Of a stretch of 36,639 nucleotides of DNA, positions 24,390 to 32,854 are shown piece by piece. This stretch comes from an uncultured Clostridia bacterium (GTDB taxonomy: Bacteria > Bacillota > Clostridia > Christensenellales > Borkfalkiaceae). The position numbers were made by a program, and so were the translations under genes. The notes below the pieces were generated by a model. That model saw only the letters and a list, made by a program, of their open reading frames with translations, was not told the origin of the DNA and ran no database searches. The stretch covers positions 1 through 36,639 of the forward strand of contig CAJFTM010000009.1 of NCBI GenBank assembly GCA_904419945.1. The letters run 5' to 3'. Each line of letters opens with the position of its first letter. The stretch's first letter is position 1.

Positions 24390-25169
24390 ATGAATGGATC
24401 CATCGATTATGCCGAGATGCTCGAGATACCCGTCAATACGCTGAATGTGACCAAAAAGCGCAGCAAAAAGCGCCGCGGTGAGGCGGAAGATCTCAAAGAA
24501 CGGGTGCTCGAATCGGTCAACGAAAAGCTGGAATCGGAGGCAGAAGAGGAAGAGCCGCGCGTGGCAAAGGAGGAAAATGTCGTCGATTACGGCGTTCCGC
24601 CAGAGGCCCCGCCCGAACCGCCGCAGGAGAAACCGCAAAAGCGCTTCCTCGAAAACAAGCTGCTGCTCGGCGAGTTCATTGCCGTGTGCGCGCTGTGCGC
24701 GACGATCCTGCTCACCAATTTATTTTGGCAGGACAGCGCCATCAATACTTTTTTCCGCGGCCTCATTTCCGAGGAGACGCCCGCCGCCGCGCCCGATGAG
24801 CGCAATTATGCCGAATTGACGCCGGGCAGCGTGGTCGCCGATGCGGACATCGAATGCTCCGTGTCGGAGTCGGGCGTCCTCTCCTTTACGGGCGCGTGCA
24901 GCGTCTATCCCCCCTGTGACGGGGTCGTGGAGAGCGTGGCGGAGAGCGACGGAACCTATGCGATGGAGATCCGGCACACCACTTCCTTCTCCACCGTCAT
25001 CGCGGGGCTGACATATGCCTATTCGGCGGCGGGGGATACTGTGTATTCCACCATTCCCGTCGGGTTTACGGACGGCGCGTCCGCCGTCACCGTTTCCCTC
25101 TATGACGGGGATTCGCTCATCCGCGCCTATTCGCTGGATGAGGATAACGACATCGTCTGGAATGTTTGA
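24390..25169 (+). CDS. spoIVFA: SpoIVFA-like sporulation protein (degenerate M23 domain)
   Basis: The 259-aa protein has a charged cytoplasmic N-terminal part (residues 1-85), one membrane segment (LLLGEFIAVCALCATILLTN, about 91-110) and an outer domain. That domain looks like a degenerate LytM/M23 fold (GVVESVAESDGTYAMEIRHT ... TVIAGLTYAYSAAGDTV) lacking the full metal set. SpoIVFA inhibits and scaffolds the SpoIVFB protease in the outer forespore membrane. The assignment rests on this architecture and on its direct overlap (8 nt) with a SpoIVFB-type protease gene. ATG 24390 has GGGAGG upstream; the longer open frame to 24339 is unlikely. A sporulation promoter was sought, but only a weak CATATCAT (24348-24355) was found. 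Confidence 0.75.
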   Translation: MNGSIDYAEMLEIPVNTLNVTKKRSKKRRGEAEDLKERVLESVNEKLESEAEEEEPRVAKEENVVDYGVPPEAPPEPPQEKPQKRFLENKLLLGEFIAVCALCATILLTNLFWQDSAINTFFRGLISEETPAAAPDERNYAELTPGSVVADADIECSVSESGVLSFTGACSVYPPCDGVVESVAESDGTYAMEIRHTTSFSTVIAGLTYAYSAAGDTVYSTIPVGFTDGASAVTVSLYDGDSLIRAYSLDEDNDIVWNV

Positions 25170-26058
25170 GCGCCTCTCCCTGCGCGGCCTTCGGGCGGGC
25201 AAGGAGGCAAAAAAGGGGAAAAGAGAGCGGTTCACGGTGTCCGTGCATCCGCTCTTTCTCCTGTACGGCGCCTTTTGCTGCCTGCGCGGGCAGCTGTTTC
25301 CCTTCATTGCCAACACGGTCTGCGCGGTCATGCACGAGTTTGGTCACGCCTGGTACGCCGCGCGCATCGGCTGCCGCCTTCGCTGCCTCCGCCTGCTCCC
25401 CAGCGGTGCGGTCGTTACGGGCGACATCGAGGGCATCAGCCTCGCCGATGAGATCCGCCTCGCCCTCGCCGGCCCCGCCGTCAACGCCGCCGCCGCGGTC
25501 TTTTTTGCCGCACTGTGGTGGGTCCTGCCCGAATCCTACGCCTTTACCGATGTTGCCGCCTTTACGTCGGCCTCTCTCTTTGCGGTCAATTTGCTGCCTG
25601 CCCTCCCGCTGGACGGCGGGCGCGTCCTGTACTGTACCCTCGCTCGCCGCCGCGGAGAACCGTTCGCGCAGCGATGGATGCGCGTTGTCGGCATCCTGTT
25701 CGCTGCGGGGGCGGCCGTCCTCTTTGCGGTCGGCTGTTTTTGGGGGATCTACAACATTTCGGTCCTCTTTTTTGCCGCATTCGTGCTGGGCGGCACATTC
25801 GGAGGAAAGGACTGCCGCTATACCCGCATCCGCTACGACCTCACCGAAGGGCTCGCGCGCGGCATGGAGGTGCGGCGCGTCGCCCTCTCGCAGGACTGCA
25901 CCGTCAAAAAGGCGCTCGCCTACCTCGAGCGCGGCCGCTGGCTGGAATTGCTGTTGTTCGACGGGGAGGGGCGCTTTGTCTGTACCCTTTCGCAGGCGCA
26001 GTTCTGCGCGATCGCTGAGCAGGCCGATATTTACCGCCCATTGTCCGACTATATTTGA
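25162..26058 (+). CDS. spoIVFB: SpoIVFB-type M50 intramembrane metalloprotease
   Basis: The 298-aa multi-pass site-2 protease should process pro-SigK in the mother cell. The zinc site is CAVMHEFGHAWYAARIG (HExxH near residue 57). The third ligand lies in LLPALPLDGGRVLY (about 151), corresponding to the NPDG region. About five to six hydrophobic segments surround these motifs. The C-terminal part (from about 235: RRVALSQDCTVKKALAYL ... FVCTLSQAQF) resembles a single CBS-like unit, as in SpoIVFB. ATG 25162 lies inside the 3' end of the spoIVFA-like gene, implying coupling. sigK is not in this window. Confidence 0.88.
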   Translation: MFERLSLRGLRAGKEAKKGKRERFTVSVHPLFLLYGAFCCLRGQLFPFIANTVCAVMHEFGHAWYAARIGCRLRCLRLLPSGAVVTGDIEGISLADEIRLALAGPAVNAAAAVFFAALWWVLPESYAFTDVAAFTSASLFAVNLLPALPLDGGRVLYCTLARRRGEPFAQRWMRVVGILFAAGAAVLFAVGCFWGIYNISVLFFAAFVLGGTFGGKDCRYTRIRYDLTEGLARGMEVRRVALSQDCTVKKALAYLERGRWLELLLFDGEGRFVCTLSQAQFCAIAEQADIYRPLSDYI

Positions 26059-26129
26059 TCGCTGAGATACGTTTTTCGCGAAATTTTGAAAGGCAATCGA
26101 AACTTTTCCCAAAAAATCAAAGGCCGCTC

Positions 26130-26158
26130 TTGCAAAATGAGAAAGATTATGGTAAAAT
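26130..26158 (+). promoter_or_regulatory. SigA promoter of RNase G gene
   Basis: TTGCAA (26130-26135), a 17-bp spacer and TAAAAT (26153-26158) with an extended TGG predict a start near 26165. The leader of about 80 nt has no obvious structure. Confidence 0.82.
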
Positions 26159-26244
26159 AGAAAGAGCAATGTATATATTGCGTGAAAAGTGATTAATTTT
26201 TTGTCGTTTTCCCTGCGGGGGAAGCGTCCGGGTTTATATACAAA

Positions 26245-27729
26245 ATGCATAAGGATATGTTTTTTGACTTTTTCGGGGGAGACTGCTTTGCAGCCGTCAC
26301 CGAAAACGGCAAGCTGGTCGAGTTCCATTTGGATGGGGGCAGCGGCAGCGAAATTTCCGGCAACATCTATAAAGGCCGCGTCGTAAACGTGTTGGAGGGC
26401 ATGCAGGCGGCGTTCGTCTCCTTCGGACAGGAAAAAAACGGCTATCTCTACGCCGGAGACATCCCCGTCGAGACGGTCGCGGCCGGCTGCGAGCCGCCTC
26501 CGCGGCTGAATGTGCGCGTGGGGGAGGAAGTGATGGTCCAGGTCTCCAAGTCGCCCATCGGCAATAAGGGCGCGCGCCTGAGCATGTGCCTTTCCTTTGT
26601 CGGCAAAAACCTGATCTATCTCCCGTCGGCAGATTTCTGCGCCGTTTCGCGCAAGATCGAGGGAGAGGAACAGCGCGCCCGCCTCACCGCTCTGTGCGAG
26701 CAGCTCTTGAACGGAGACGGCGGCTTCGTGCTGCGCACCAAGGCGCGGGGGGCTGAATTGTCTGCCCTGCAGGAAGAAGCGGCTTACCTGCGCGGACTTT
26801 ATCAGACAGCATGCGAGGCATACCGCAGCGCCGCGGTGGGGGATCTCGTCTATCGCGATGCGGATATTCACGCCCGCCTCCTGCGCGATTTTGATCTCTC
26901 CGACGTGGATAACATCTATATCGGCGACGAGCAAACATACAGCCGCGTCGAGGAGACGTTCCGCCGCGCGGGGCGCAAGGGCAAGCTGATCCGTTACGTC
27001 GGCGGGCGCGAAATGTTCGACTTTTATCGGTTGGAAGAACAGGTCTACCGCCTGATCAGCCACCGCGTCGAGCTGGAAAACGGCGCTTATCTCGTGTTTG
27101 ACCGCACGGAAGCGCTCACCGCCATCGACGTGAATACGGGCCGTTATATCGGCGATAAGGAGCTGGAGGATACGGTCTTTGAAACCAATATCCTCGCCGC
27201 CCGCGAGATCGCCCGCCAGGTGCGCATGCGCAATATCGGCGGCATCGTCGTCGTCGATTTTATCGATATGGTCACCCCGGCGCACCGCGCCGCCGTGGCG
27301 CAGGAGCTGGAGCGCTGCCTGCGCGAGGATCGCGCCAAGTGCAACGTCGGGCCGATGTCCGAGCTGGGGCTCATCCAGTTTACCCGCAAAAAATTTAAGA
27401 GCGATAATGTCGCCATGCTCACAAAAAAGTGCCCGCACTGCGGCGGATCGGGCGTGGTCCTTTCCGATTCGTACGTCGCTTTCCGCATCCAAATCGCCGT
27501 CAAGCGCTGCTTTTCCGAAGGATACGAGAGCGCGATCGTGGAGCTGAACGCGGGCATCCTCACCTATATCCTCACGACGCGCTGCTTTACTTCGCTCGTG
27601 CGGGGAGAATGGAAGGGGAAGCGCGTTTATCTCATCCCGCACAAGACCTATCACGAGGAACGCTTCACCGTGCGCGGGGACAATGATCCCGTCCTCACTT
27701 TGCCGGACAACGCGCAGCTCTTGTATTGA
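26245..27729 (+). CDS. rng: Ribonuclease E/G family protein
   Basis: The 494-aa endoribonuclease is of the RNase G size class and acts in rRNA/mRNA processing. An S1-like RNA-binding region lies at about residues 35-115 (GNIYKGRVVNVLEGMQAAFV, then KGARLSM). The catalytic DNase I-like part contains LVFDRTEALTAIDVNTGRYI with the metal-binding Asp (about 295) and GGIVVVDFIDM with the second Asp. The zinc-link CPHCGGSG follows at about 394. It lacks the long C-terminal scaffold of RNase E. ATG 26245 lacks a well-placed Shine-Dalgarno; ATG 26257 is an alternative. In many Clostridia rng precedes rplU-rpmA, but here it is followed by a terminator. Confidence 0.92.
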   Translation: MHKDMFFDFFGGDCFAAVTENGKLVEFHLDGGSGSEISGNIYKGRVVNVLEGMQAAFVSFGQEKNGYLYAGDIPVETVAAGCEPPPRLNVRVGEEVMVQVSKSPIGNKGARLSMCLSFVGKNLIYLPSADFCAVSRKIEGEEQRARLTALCEQLLNGDGGFVLRTKARGAELSALQEEAAYLRGLYQTACEAYRSAAVGDLVYRDADIHARLLRDFDLSDVDNIYIGDEQTYSRVEETFRRAGRKGKLIRYVGGREMFDFYRLEEQVYRLISHRVELENGAYLVFDRTEALTAIDVNTGRYIGDKELEDTVFETNILAAREIARQVRMRNIGGIVVVDFIDMVTPAHRAAVAQELERCLREDRAKCNVGPMSELGLIQFTRKKFKSDNVAMLTKKCPHCGGSGVVLSDSYVAFRIQIAVKRCFSEGYESAIVELNAGILTYILTTRCFTSLVRGEWKGKRVYLIPHKTYHEERFTVRGDNDPVLTLPDNAQLLY

Positions 27730-27757
27730 GCGGAGACGGATCGGTCAAAATACAAGC

Positions 27758-27790
27758 GGCCCCGCAGCAAAAGCTGCGGGGCCTTCCTAT
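27758..27790. terminator. Convergent terminator after rng
   Basis: An 11-bp stem (GGCCCCGCAGC 27758-27768 with GCTGCGGGGCC 27773-27783) and AAAA loop are followed by TTCCTATTT. It lies between rng and the minus-strand anti-sigma gene and may serve both. Confidence 0.88.
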
Positions 27791-27847
27791 TTCGTCACGG
27801 ACAGCCTTCTCAGCAGTAAAGGCCGTTCGTGTCGTTTTTGATTCGCA

Positions 27848-28591
27848 TTAGAGGCTCTGCCCGATCGCGGTCAAGGCAGCGGTCACCTGCTCTTCCTGCA
27901 CGGTTTCCAGCTGCAGGTTGTATTTGTATTTTTCCGTTTCAAAATAGACGTAAGTTTGCGTCTTTTCCGTCTGCAGGCGGAAGTCGACGCCGCCGCAGCA
28001 GCGCTCCTCCGGCAGCCGCTTATAATCGCCGAGCGAAAGCAGGTATACGTTTTCCGTCTCGATGTAGACGGTCGCGCTCACGCCGTCCGCGCGGTATTCC
28101 ACGCGGTAGAGCACGGTCTCCGCAGCCTGTGCGGCCGGTTCGTCCGTGCCGTTGCGCGGGGCCAGCGTATATTCGCGGCAGCAGACGATCTCGTCGCTAT
28201 CGACCCAGGGCAAACAGGCAGGGCTTTCCGCACCCGTATCCTCGTGTGTGCTTTGGCGCAGCCCCTCGTCGGAAACGTACGTCGTACCGTCCGCAAGCAG
28301 CAACGCGCCCGGCAGCGTGCCGTCCTGCAACCGCCATAAAAAGAGGCCGACGAGCAGCGAGAGGAGGCAGGCAGCCGCCGCTAAAATGATGATGGTGCGC
28401 CGCTTCGCCCGCTTTGCAGAGCCAGCGGAGACGGCGGACCCGCCGGCTCCCGCGGCGGCTGGCACCGTTTCGGCAGAGCGTGCGCGCAGCGCAGCCCTTG
28501 CTTCCGCCGTTACCCGTTCGCTCGGCCTAGCGCCGCCGTCCGCGCATTTGCGGAAGATATGTTCCAAGTTTTGATCTCTTTTTTCCTTCAT
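27848..28591 (-). CDS. Putative membrane anti-sigma factor
   Basis: The 247-aa single-pass membrane protein has an N-terminal cytoplasmic part of about 75 residues, positively charged just before the membrane (KRAKRRT). A transmembrane helix follows (IIILAAAACLLSLLVGLFLW), then an outer domain of about 150 residues containing several Cys (SPACLPW, VCCREY, ERCCGG) and a Tyr-rich C-terminus. It lies 17 nt after an ECF sigma gene on the same strand, the usual place for an anti-sigma partner. No HxxxCxxC zinc anti-sigma motif is present, so the role is inferred from position and topology. ATG 28591 is preceded by GAGGC. Much longer upstream reading in this frame is antisense-like shadow of the sigma gene. 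Confidence 0.65.
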   Translation of the reverse strand: MKEKRDQNLEHIFRKCADGGARPSERVTAEARAALRARSAETVPAAAGAGGSAVSAGSAKRAKRRTIIILAAAACLLSLLVGLFLWRLQDGTLPGALLLADGTTYVSDEGLRQSTHEDTGAESPACLPWVDSDEIVCCREYTLAPRNGTDEPAAQAAETVLYRVEYRADGVSATVYIETENVYLLSLGDYKRLPEERCCGGVDFRLQTEKTQTYVYFETEKYKYNLQLETVQEEQVTAALTAIGQSL

Positions 28592-28608
28592 CCCGGTTGC
28601 CTCTCGCT

Positions 28609-29166
28609 TTAATAACTGCCGCTTTCGTCCGTTTGTCCGCGATCTTCCAAAATTTTTCGCATACTTTCTTCCGCGCGGGCAATCTCTTTTTGGACGAAGG
28701 ATTTCGATTTGCCGATTTCTGCGGCGATGGCGCGCACCGTCATGTCCAGGAAGTACTTCATGTAGATCAGCTGCCGGCGCTCCGGAGGGAGAGCGTTGAG
28801 CAGGCTCTCCGCCAGAAGCCGATCGGTGGCACGCTCTTCCCCGTCCTCCGCCGGGGCAATATAGGAAAAGTCGTCCGTACAGACGGTGCGTCCGTCCGGA
28901 AGCTTGTCGATCGCTGCATTGCGCACGATGCGCAGTACCCACGCCCGGCCGTTCGTACCGCTGCGGTAGCTGCGGATGCCGCGCACCACCCGCAGGAAGC
29001 TCTCCTGCACGGCATCTTCGGCGGCAAACTGGTCGCGCAGCACTGCCGTTGCGGCGGCGAGCATGGCGGGTCCGAGACATTCGTACAGCAGGTCGATGCC
29101 CTTTTCTTCCCCCGCGGCGATCAGCCGCAGGGCTTCTTCCGTTGTGTTTCGCTCGCGCTCTTTCAT
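28609..29166 (-). CDS. ECF-family RNA polymerase sigma factor
   Basis: The 185-aa protein has sigma region 2 at about residues 25-90 (FAAEDAVQESFLRVVRGIRS; WVLRIVRNAAIDKL) and region 4 at about 120-175 (LPPERRQLIYMKYFLDMTVR; IGKSKSFVQKEIARAEES). Region 3 is absent, as in ECF sigmas. ATG 29166 with AGAAGGA upstream is preferred to the longer frame. The downstream gene is its likely membrane anti-sigma. Its promoter shares an unusual 10-bp -35 region with that of the acetyltransferase gene 580 bp away (see findings), which may mark autoregulation. Confidence 0.9.
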   Translation of the reverse strand: MKERERNTTEEALRLIAAGEEKGIDLLYECLGPAMLAAATAVLRDQFAAEDAVQESFLRVVRGIRSYRSGTNGRAWVLRIVRNAAIDKLPDGRTVCTDDFSYIAPAEDGEERATDRLLAESLLNALPPERRQLIYMKYFLDMTVRAIAAEIGKSKSFVQKEIARAEESMRKILEDRGQTDESGSY

Positions 29167-29208
29167 GATCCGGTCCTTCTGTCGGGGTTCATTCCGTAGA
29201 TTTGAAAT

Positions 29209-29237
29209 ACTATACCACAATTGCGTTCAAAAGTAAA
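29209..29237 (-). promoter_or_regulatory. Promoter of the ECF sigma operon
   Basis: On the minus strand TTTACT (29232-29237), a 17-bp spacer and TATAGT (29209-29214) with an extended TGG. The -35 lies in GGCTTTACTT, which recurs at the acetyltransferase promoter with identical spacing. Confidence 0.6.
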
Positions 29238-29329
29238 GCCGCCGGGCGCCGCACTCGCCGTAAAGGGATAAATTTCGGTTCGCTGTCACATTTTACGCGC
29301 CAGTGCCGGCAGCGGAAGGCCGAACGGCG

Positions 29330-29794
29330 TCAACTTTTTACGCTCTTGCGCATGCGTACATGTGGGCAGCCCTCTTCATCAAAGGGCTCCGAACAGGCCG
29401 TGTAGCCGTATTTTTCGTAAAAACCGCGCGCGCGTACCTGCGCGGCCAGTTCGAGTTCGTGCAGGCCCATCGCGGCGGCAGCTTCTTCGGCGACGCACAG
29501 AAGGCGGCCGCCCGCGCCCATGCCGCGCAGCTCCCGCCGCACGGCGACCCGGCCGACGTGTGCGCGGCCTTCCTCTTCAAAAATGCGGCAGGTGCCGGCC
29601 GCTTTTCCGTCAAAATAGAGAACGGCGTGTACGGCGCGCCCGTCGATGTCGTCAAATTCACCGGCGAATCCCTGTTCGCGCATAAATACGTCTTCGCGGA
29701 TGGCGCGCGCTTCCGCCGGCAGTGTGCGGAAAAAGCGTACGGTAAACGGGCCGCCCGTGCCTGTTTTGTCAGTTCCTTGTGCAGAGATCTTCAT
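29330..29794 (-). CDS. GNAT-family N-acetyltransferase
   Basis: The 154-aa GNAT enzyme resembles the ElaA/YjcF-type subgroup: FMREQGFAGEFDDIDGRAVH near residue 36, then the acetyl-CoA motif A with VGRVAVRRELRGMGAGGRLL (about 80-99, the R/Q-x-x-G-x-G/A loop) and FYEKYGYTA (about 124). The substrate is unknown. The first ATG after the promoter (29794) sits at the predicted transcription start and has no Shine-Dalgarno, so the message may be leaderless; a start 27 codons further upstream would lie before the promoter. The gene is monocistronic on the minus strand. Confidence 0.82.
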   Translation of the reverse strand: MKISAQGTDKTGTGGPFTVRFFRTLPAEARAIREDVFMREQGFAGEFDDIDGRAVHAVLYFDGKAAGTCRIFEEEGRAHVGRVAVRRELRGMGAGGRLLCVAEEAAAAMGLHELELAAQVRARGFYEKYGYTACSEPFDEEGCPHVRMRKSVKS

Positions 29795-29800
29795 ACTATC

Positions 29801-29829
29801 AGCATACCATATCGCGGCAGAGAAGTAAA
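29801..29829 (-). promoter_or_regulatory. Promoter of the acetyltransferase gene
   Basis: On the minus strand TTTACT (29824-29829), a 17-bp spacer and TATGCT (29801-29806) with an extended TGG. Transcription would begin at or next to the A of the ATG at 29794. Confidence 0.6.
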
Positions 29830-29965
29830 GCCCGTGTTCAAAAATTTCCGGAACTGTACCCCGATCCGTGGACAAACGGCCCGCTGCGGCGGTTATTCTT
29901 TTGAATGAATTTGGCCGGGCGCGCCCGCAGGGCGGCGGGCGTATACTGCGGCAGGAGAGGAAAAG

Positions 29966-31393
29966 ATGCGCAAAAAGAAAATTTTATGGGCGGCGGCATT
30001 CGCCGCCTGGGCGCCCTTTGCGGCATTGTTTTGCATCGGGGCGGGGTTTCTGCTCCCCGCGGCGGCCTCGCTCGGCGGATGGCAGGGCGCGCTCGCCGTG
30101 TGTGCTCTGTGTGCGGGCGCGCTCGCGCTGGCAGCGGTATGGCTGGTTCCGGCCCGCCGCTTTGCCTTTGCGGCGGCGGTGCGCCTTTCCCGCGGAGCGC
30201 TCCCGCCCGAGGCGCGGTTTGCCGCGCCGCCGCGCGTGCTGCTCGTGTGGAGCACGGCGAACGGCTTCGATCCTGTGGCGCTCGCCCTCTCCCGCCGTCA
30301 GGATCATCCCGCACTGCGCACCGTCATCCTCGATGACGGAACGGATGCTGCCCGCCGCCGCGCCGTGCAGAATTTTGCCATCCGGCACAACAATGTCGAA
30401 GTCTTTTTCGCCGAGCCGGGCGGAATGGGGCTGAACGCCCTGCTGCAGGGGCGGGATGACTATGATTTCTGTGCCTTTGCGGGAGAGGACGTGATGCTCC
30501 CTTCCGACTTTGTGCGCCGCGCCCTCGATTACTTTGCGGAGGGGGATTGCGGCGGCGTACAGGCCCGCATTGCCGCGGTCGGCGACGGGCTTTCCGCCCG
30601 CGTCAGCGCCGTCGCCTCTTCGGTCTCTGCGGCCGAACGGGCGGTGCGCGAACAGTATGGGGCGGACGGGCTGTGCACGCTGGGCGTGCTGCTCTCCCGC
30701 GCCTGTATCGAGGCCGTCGGCGGGTTCCCTCCCGTCGGGGAGCCGCTTCCCTCCTTTGCGGAGGAGGCAAAGGGCGCGGGGTTTTCTCTTCGATTCGCGC
30801 CGGATATCGCCTGCGTGCGCGCGCCGCGCAGTCTGCCCGCCCTGCGGGCGGAACATCGCCGGCTGGCTGCTTCAGCCCGCGCCTATGCGCACATCTGTGC
30901 CGAGGCGGGTTCCCGCGCCCGCTCGGGCGGGGCGGAGCGGGCAGACCGCTTTTTTGCGTGGATGGAGCGCGCGGCCTGCCCTCTGACGGTGCTCGCGTCG
31001 CTGTGCGCGGCGGCGCTCGCATCCGCCGCATTCTTTGTATGGCCGGCCGTGCTGCTCGTATTGCTGACGGGCCTCCTTTGTTTCGCTTCGGCCGCGGCGG
31101 AGGCCTTTGCCGCAGAAGGGCAGGATTGGCCCGCCGTGCTGCTGTACGCGCTCGTTCGTTTCGCGCTCGACTTTTCCGGCCCGCTCGCGCTGCCGCGCGT
31201 ACCCGAACCGCGCGCCTCCGGCGTACGGGCGGGGATATCGATCGCGGTCGGCGTGCTGATTCTCCTGCTCGCGGGATTGGTGTGCGGCAACGCATGGCCG
31301 ATGCTGTGCACGGCGCTCGGCTGCTTTCTTGCCCCCGCGGCTGTCAGCCTGCCCGTCCTTTTCCCTTCCGGTGCGGGCAGGAAAGAACAATAG
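29966..31393 (+). CDS. Membrane-bound family 2 glycosyltransferase-like protein
   Basis: The 475-aa protein has two N-terminal membrane segments (about residues 5-60), a cytosolic GT-A domain (about 85-320) and four or so C-terminal membrane segments (about 335-465), the layout of processive GT2 enzymes. Motifs include VILDDGTD (nucleotide-sugar Asp, about 118), FAGEDVMLPSDFVRRAL (about 172, metal/acceptor region) and GGFPPVGEPLPSFAEEAKGAG (about 252). A clear QxxRW is absent; the corresponding region reads LRAEHRRLAAS. The sugar donor and product cannot be deduced. It is strongly Ala-rich and in a GC-rich context. GGAGAGG precedes the ATG; a strong terminator follows. Confidence 0.75.
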   Translation: MRKKKILWAAAFAAWAPFAALFCIGAGFLLPAAASLGGWQGALAVCALCAGALALAAVWLVPARRFAFAAAVRLSRGALPPEARFAAPPRVLLVWSTANGFDPVALALSRRQDHPALRTVILDDGTDAARRRAVQNFAIRHNNVEVFFAEPGGMGLNALLQGRDDYDFCAFAGEDVMLPSDFVRRALDYFAEGDCGGVQARIAAVGDGLSARVSAVASSVSAAERAVREQYGADGLCTLGVLLSRACIEAVGGFPPVGEPLPSFAEEAKGAGFSLRFAPDIACVRAPRSLPALRAEHRRLAASARAYAHICAEAGSRARSGGAERADRFFAWMERAACPLTVLASLCAAALASAAFFVWPAVLLVLLTGLLCFASAAAEAFAAEGQDWPAVLLYALVRFALDFSGPLALPRVPEPRASGVRAGISIAVGVLILLLAGLVCGNAWPMLCTALGCFLAPAAVSLPVLFPSGAGRKEQ

Positions 31394-31400
31394 TCGCTCC

Positions 31401-31438
31401 GCCTCCCGCAAGAAAATCTTGCGGGAGGCGCTCTTTTC
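31401..31438 (+). terminator. Terminator after glycosyltransferase gene
   Basis: A 13-bp perfect stem (GCCTCCCGCAAGA 31401-31413 with TCTTGCGGGAGGC 31417-31429) and an AAA loop are followed by GCTCTTTTCCTT. Confidence 0.92.
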
Positions 31439-31439
31439 C

Positions 31440-31468
31440 TTGTAAAAAAGAGAAATTTGCGGTATAAT
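31440..31468 (+). promoter_or_regulatory. SigA promoter of glyA
   Basis: TTGTAA (31440-31445), a 17-bp spacer and a perfect TATAAT (31463-31468) predict a start near 31475, 30 nt before the ATG. Confidence 0.85.
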
Positions 31469-31504
31469 GAGAGTATTCAAAATAAATTTAACGGAGAAAC
31501 GCAA

Positions 31505-32755
31505 ATGATCGATCTTACAACCGTGAAAAACGCAGATCCCGAAGTGTATGAGGCGATGGAGCGGGAACTCGCCCGTCAGCGCGGCAACATCGAGCTGATC
31601 GCGAGCGAAAATTTCGTCTCGCCCGCCGTCATGGCGGCGGTCGGTTCGCACCTGACCAACAAGTATGCCGAGGGGCTGCCCGGCAAGCGTTACTACGGCG
31701 GCTGCCAGTACGTCGACGTGGTGGAAAATCTCGCCATCGAGCGCTGCAAGCAGCTGTTCGGCTGCGATCATGCCAACGTACAGCCGCACAGCGGCGCACA
31801 GGCAAACACCGCCGTTTATTTCGCGCTGCTGCAGCCGGGCGACACCATTTTGGGCATGAACCTTTCGCACGGCGGCCATCTCACCCACGGCTCGCCCGTC
31901 AACATCTCCGGTAAATATTTTAAGATCGTTCCTTACGGCGTTTCGGAATCGGACGAGCGCATCGACTATGACGCGCTGGAAGCGCTCGCCGTCGAAAATA
32001 AGCCCAAGATGATCGTCGCGGGTGCGTCGGCCTATCCGCGCATCATCGATTTCCCCCGTCTGCGCGCGATCGCGGATCAAGTGGGCGCCTATCTGATGGT
32101 GGATATCGCCCACATTGCAGGGTTGGTCGCGGCCGGCCTGCATCCTTCGCCCGTGCCCTATGCCGACGTCGTGACGACGACCACGCATAAGACGCTGCGC
32201 GGCCCGCGCGGCGGCGTGATCATGTGCAGGGAGCAGTATGCCAAAGCCATCGACAAGGCTGTTTTCCCCGGCATCCAGGGCGGCCCGCTCATGCACGTCA
32301 TCGCGGGCAAGGCGGTCGCCTTTCAGGAGGCTCTCTCTCCCGCATTCAAGGAATATCAGCAGCAGGTCATCAAAAATGCGGCGGCAATGGCGGACGAGTT
32401 TGTCAAAAACGGCGTGCGCCTCGTCTCGGGCGGCACCGATAACCACCTCATGCTCGTCGACCTGCGCGATAAGGGGATGACCGGCAAAGAGCTGGAAAAG
32501 ATGCTGGATGAAGTGAATATCACCGTCAACAAGAACACCATTCCCTTCGAAACGACCAGCCCCTTCGTCACCAGCGGCATCCGTTTGGGCACGCCCAGCA
32601 TCACTTCGCGCGGGTTCGATGAGGAGGACGCCCGCCTCGTCGCGCGGCTGATCGTGCGCGTCATCGCGGAGAAGGAAGCCGCCTATGACGATGTCCGCGC
32701 GCAGGTCAAGGCCCTGTGCGAAAAGCATCCGCTGTACGCAAACGACATCCTTTGA
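31505..32755 (+). CDS. glyA: Serine hydroxymethyltransferase
   Basis: The 416-aa PLP enzyme interconverts serine plus THF with glycine plus methylene-THF, the substrate of MetF encoded elsewhere in this window. Signatures: [15 protein letters not shown] (about residue 30), [20 protein letters not shown] (about 55), the PLP-lysine motif [16 protein letters not shown] (about 222-237), [10 protein letters not shown] and [16 protein letters not shown] near the C-terminus. Full length matches the family. ATG 31505 with GGAGA at 31493-31497 is chosen over an upstream in-frame start at 31457 that overlaps the -10 box. The leader of about 30 nt leaves no room for a riboswitch. Confidence 0.97.
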   Translation: MIDLTTVKNADPEVYEAMERELARQRGNIELIASENFVSPAVMAAVGSHLTNKYAEGLPGKRYYGGCQYVDVVENLAIERCKQLFGCDHANVQPHSGAQANTAVYFALLQPGDTILGMNLSHGGHLTHGSPVNISGKYFKIVPYGVSESDERIDYDALEALAVENKPKMIVAGASAYPRIIDFPRLRAIADQVGAYLMVDIAHIAGLVAAGLHPSPVPYADVVTTTTHKTLRGPRGGVIMCREQYAKAIDKAVFPGIQGGPLMHVIAGKAVAFQEALSPAFKEYQQQVIKNAAAMADEFVKNGVRLVSGGTDNHLMLVDLRDKGMTGKELEKMLDEVNITVNKNTIPFETTSPFVTSGIRLGTPSITSRGFDEEDARLVARLIVRVIAEKEAAYDDVRAQVKALCEKHPLYANDIL

Positions 32756-32790
32756 TCGGCAGTTTATGCCGGAACGAAAAGAAAGATAGG

Positions 32791-32818
32791 GGGCCCTTCC
32801 CGCGGGGGAGGGCCCTTT
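32791..32818 (+). terminator. GC-rich hairpin between glyA and the permease gene
   Basis: GGGCCCTTCCC (32791-32801) pairs with GGGGAGGGCCC (32805-32815), followed by only TTTGG. A second stem (GCCTGCC/GGCAGG) follows at about 32820-32836. No separate promoter for the permease is evident, so this may be a leaky terminator that lets part of the glyA transcript through. Confidence 0.55.
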
Positions 32819-32854
32819 GGCCTGCCTGCGCGGCAGGATAGAGGAGAGAGGATC

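Noticed and set aside
25117-27654. Very long minus-strand open frame (about 845 codons) opposite spoIVFB and rng; similar ones lie opposite hisC (8443-10674), hndD (15682-17583) and glyA (30872-32917).
   Set aside because: They are antisense shadows caused by high GC third positions; composition is Arg/Ala/His-rich without motifs, and the opposite strands carry clear enzymes.
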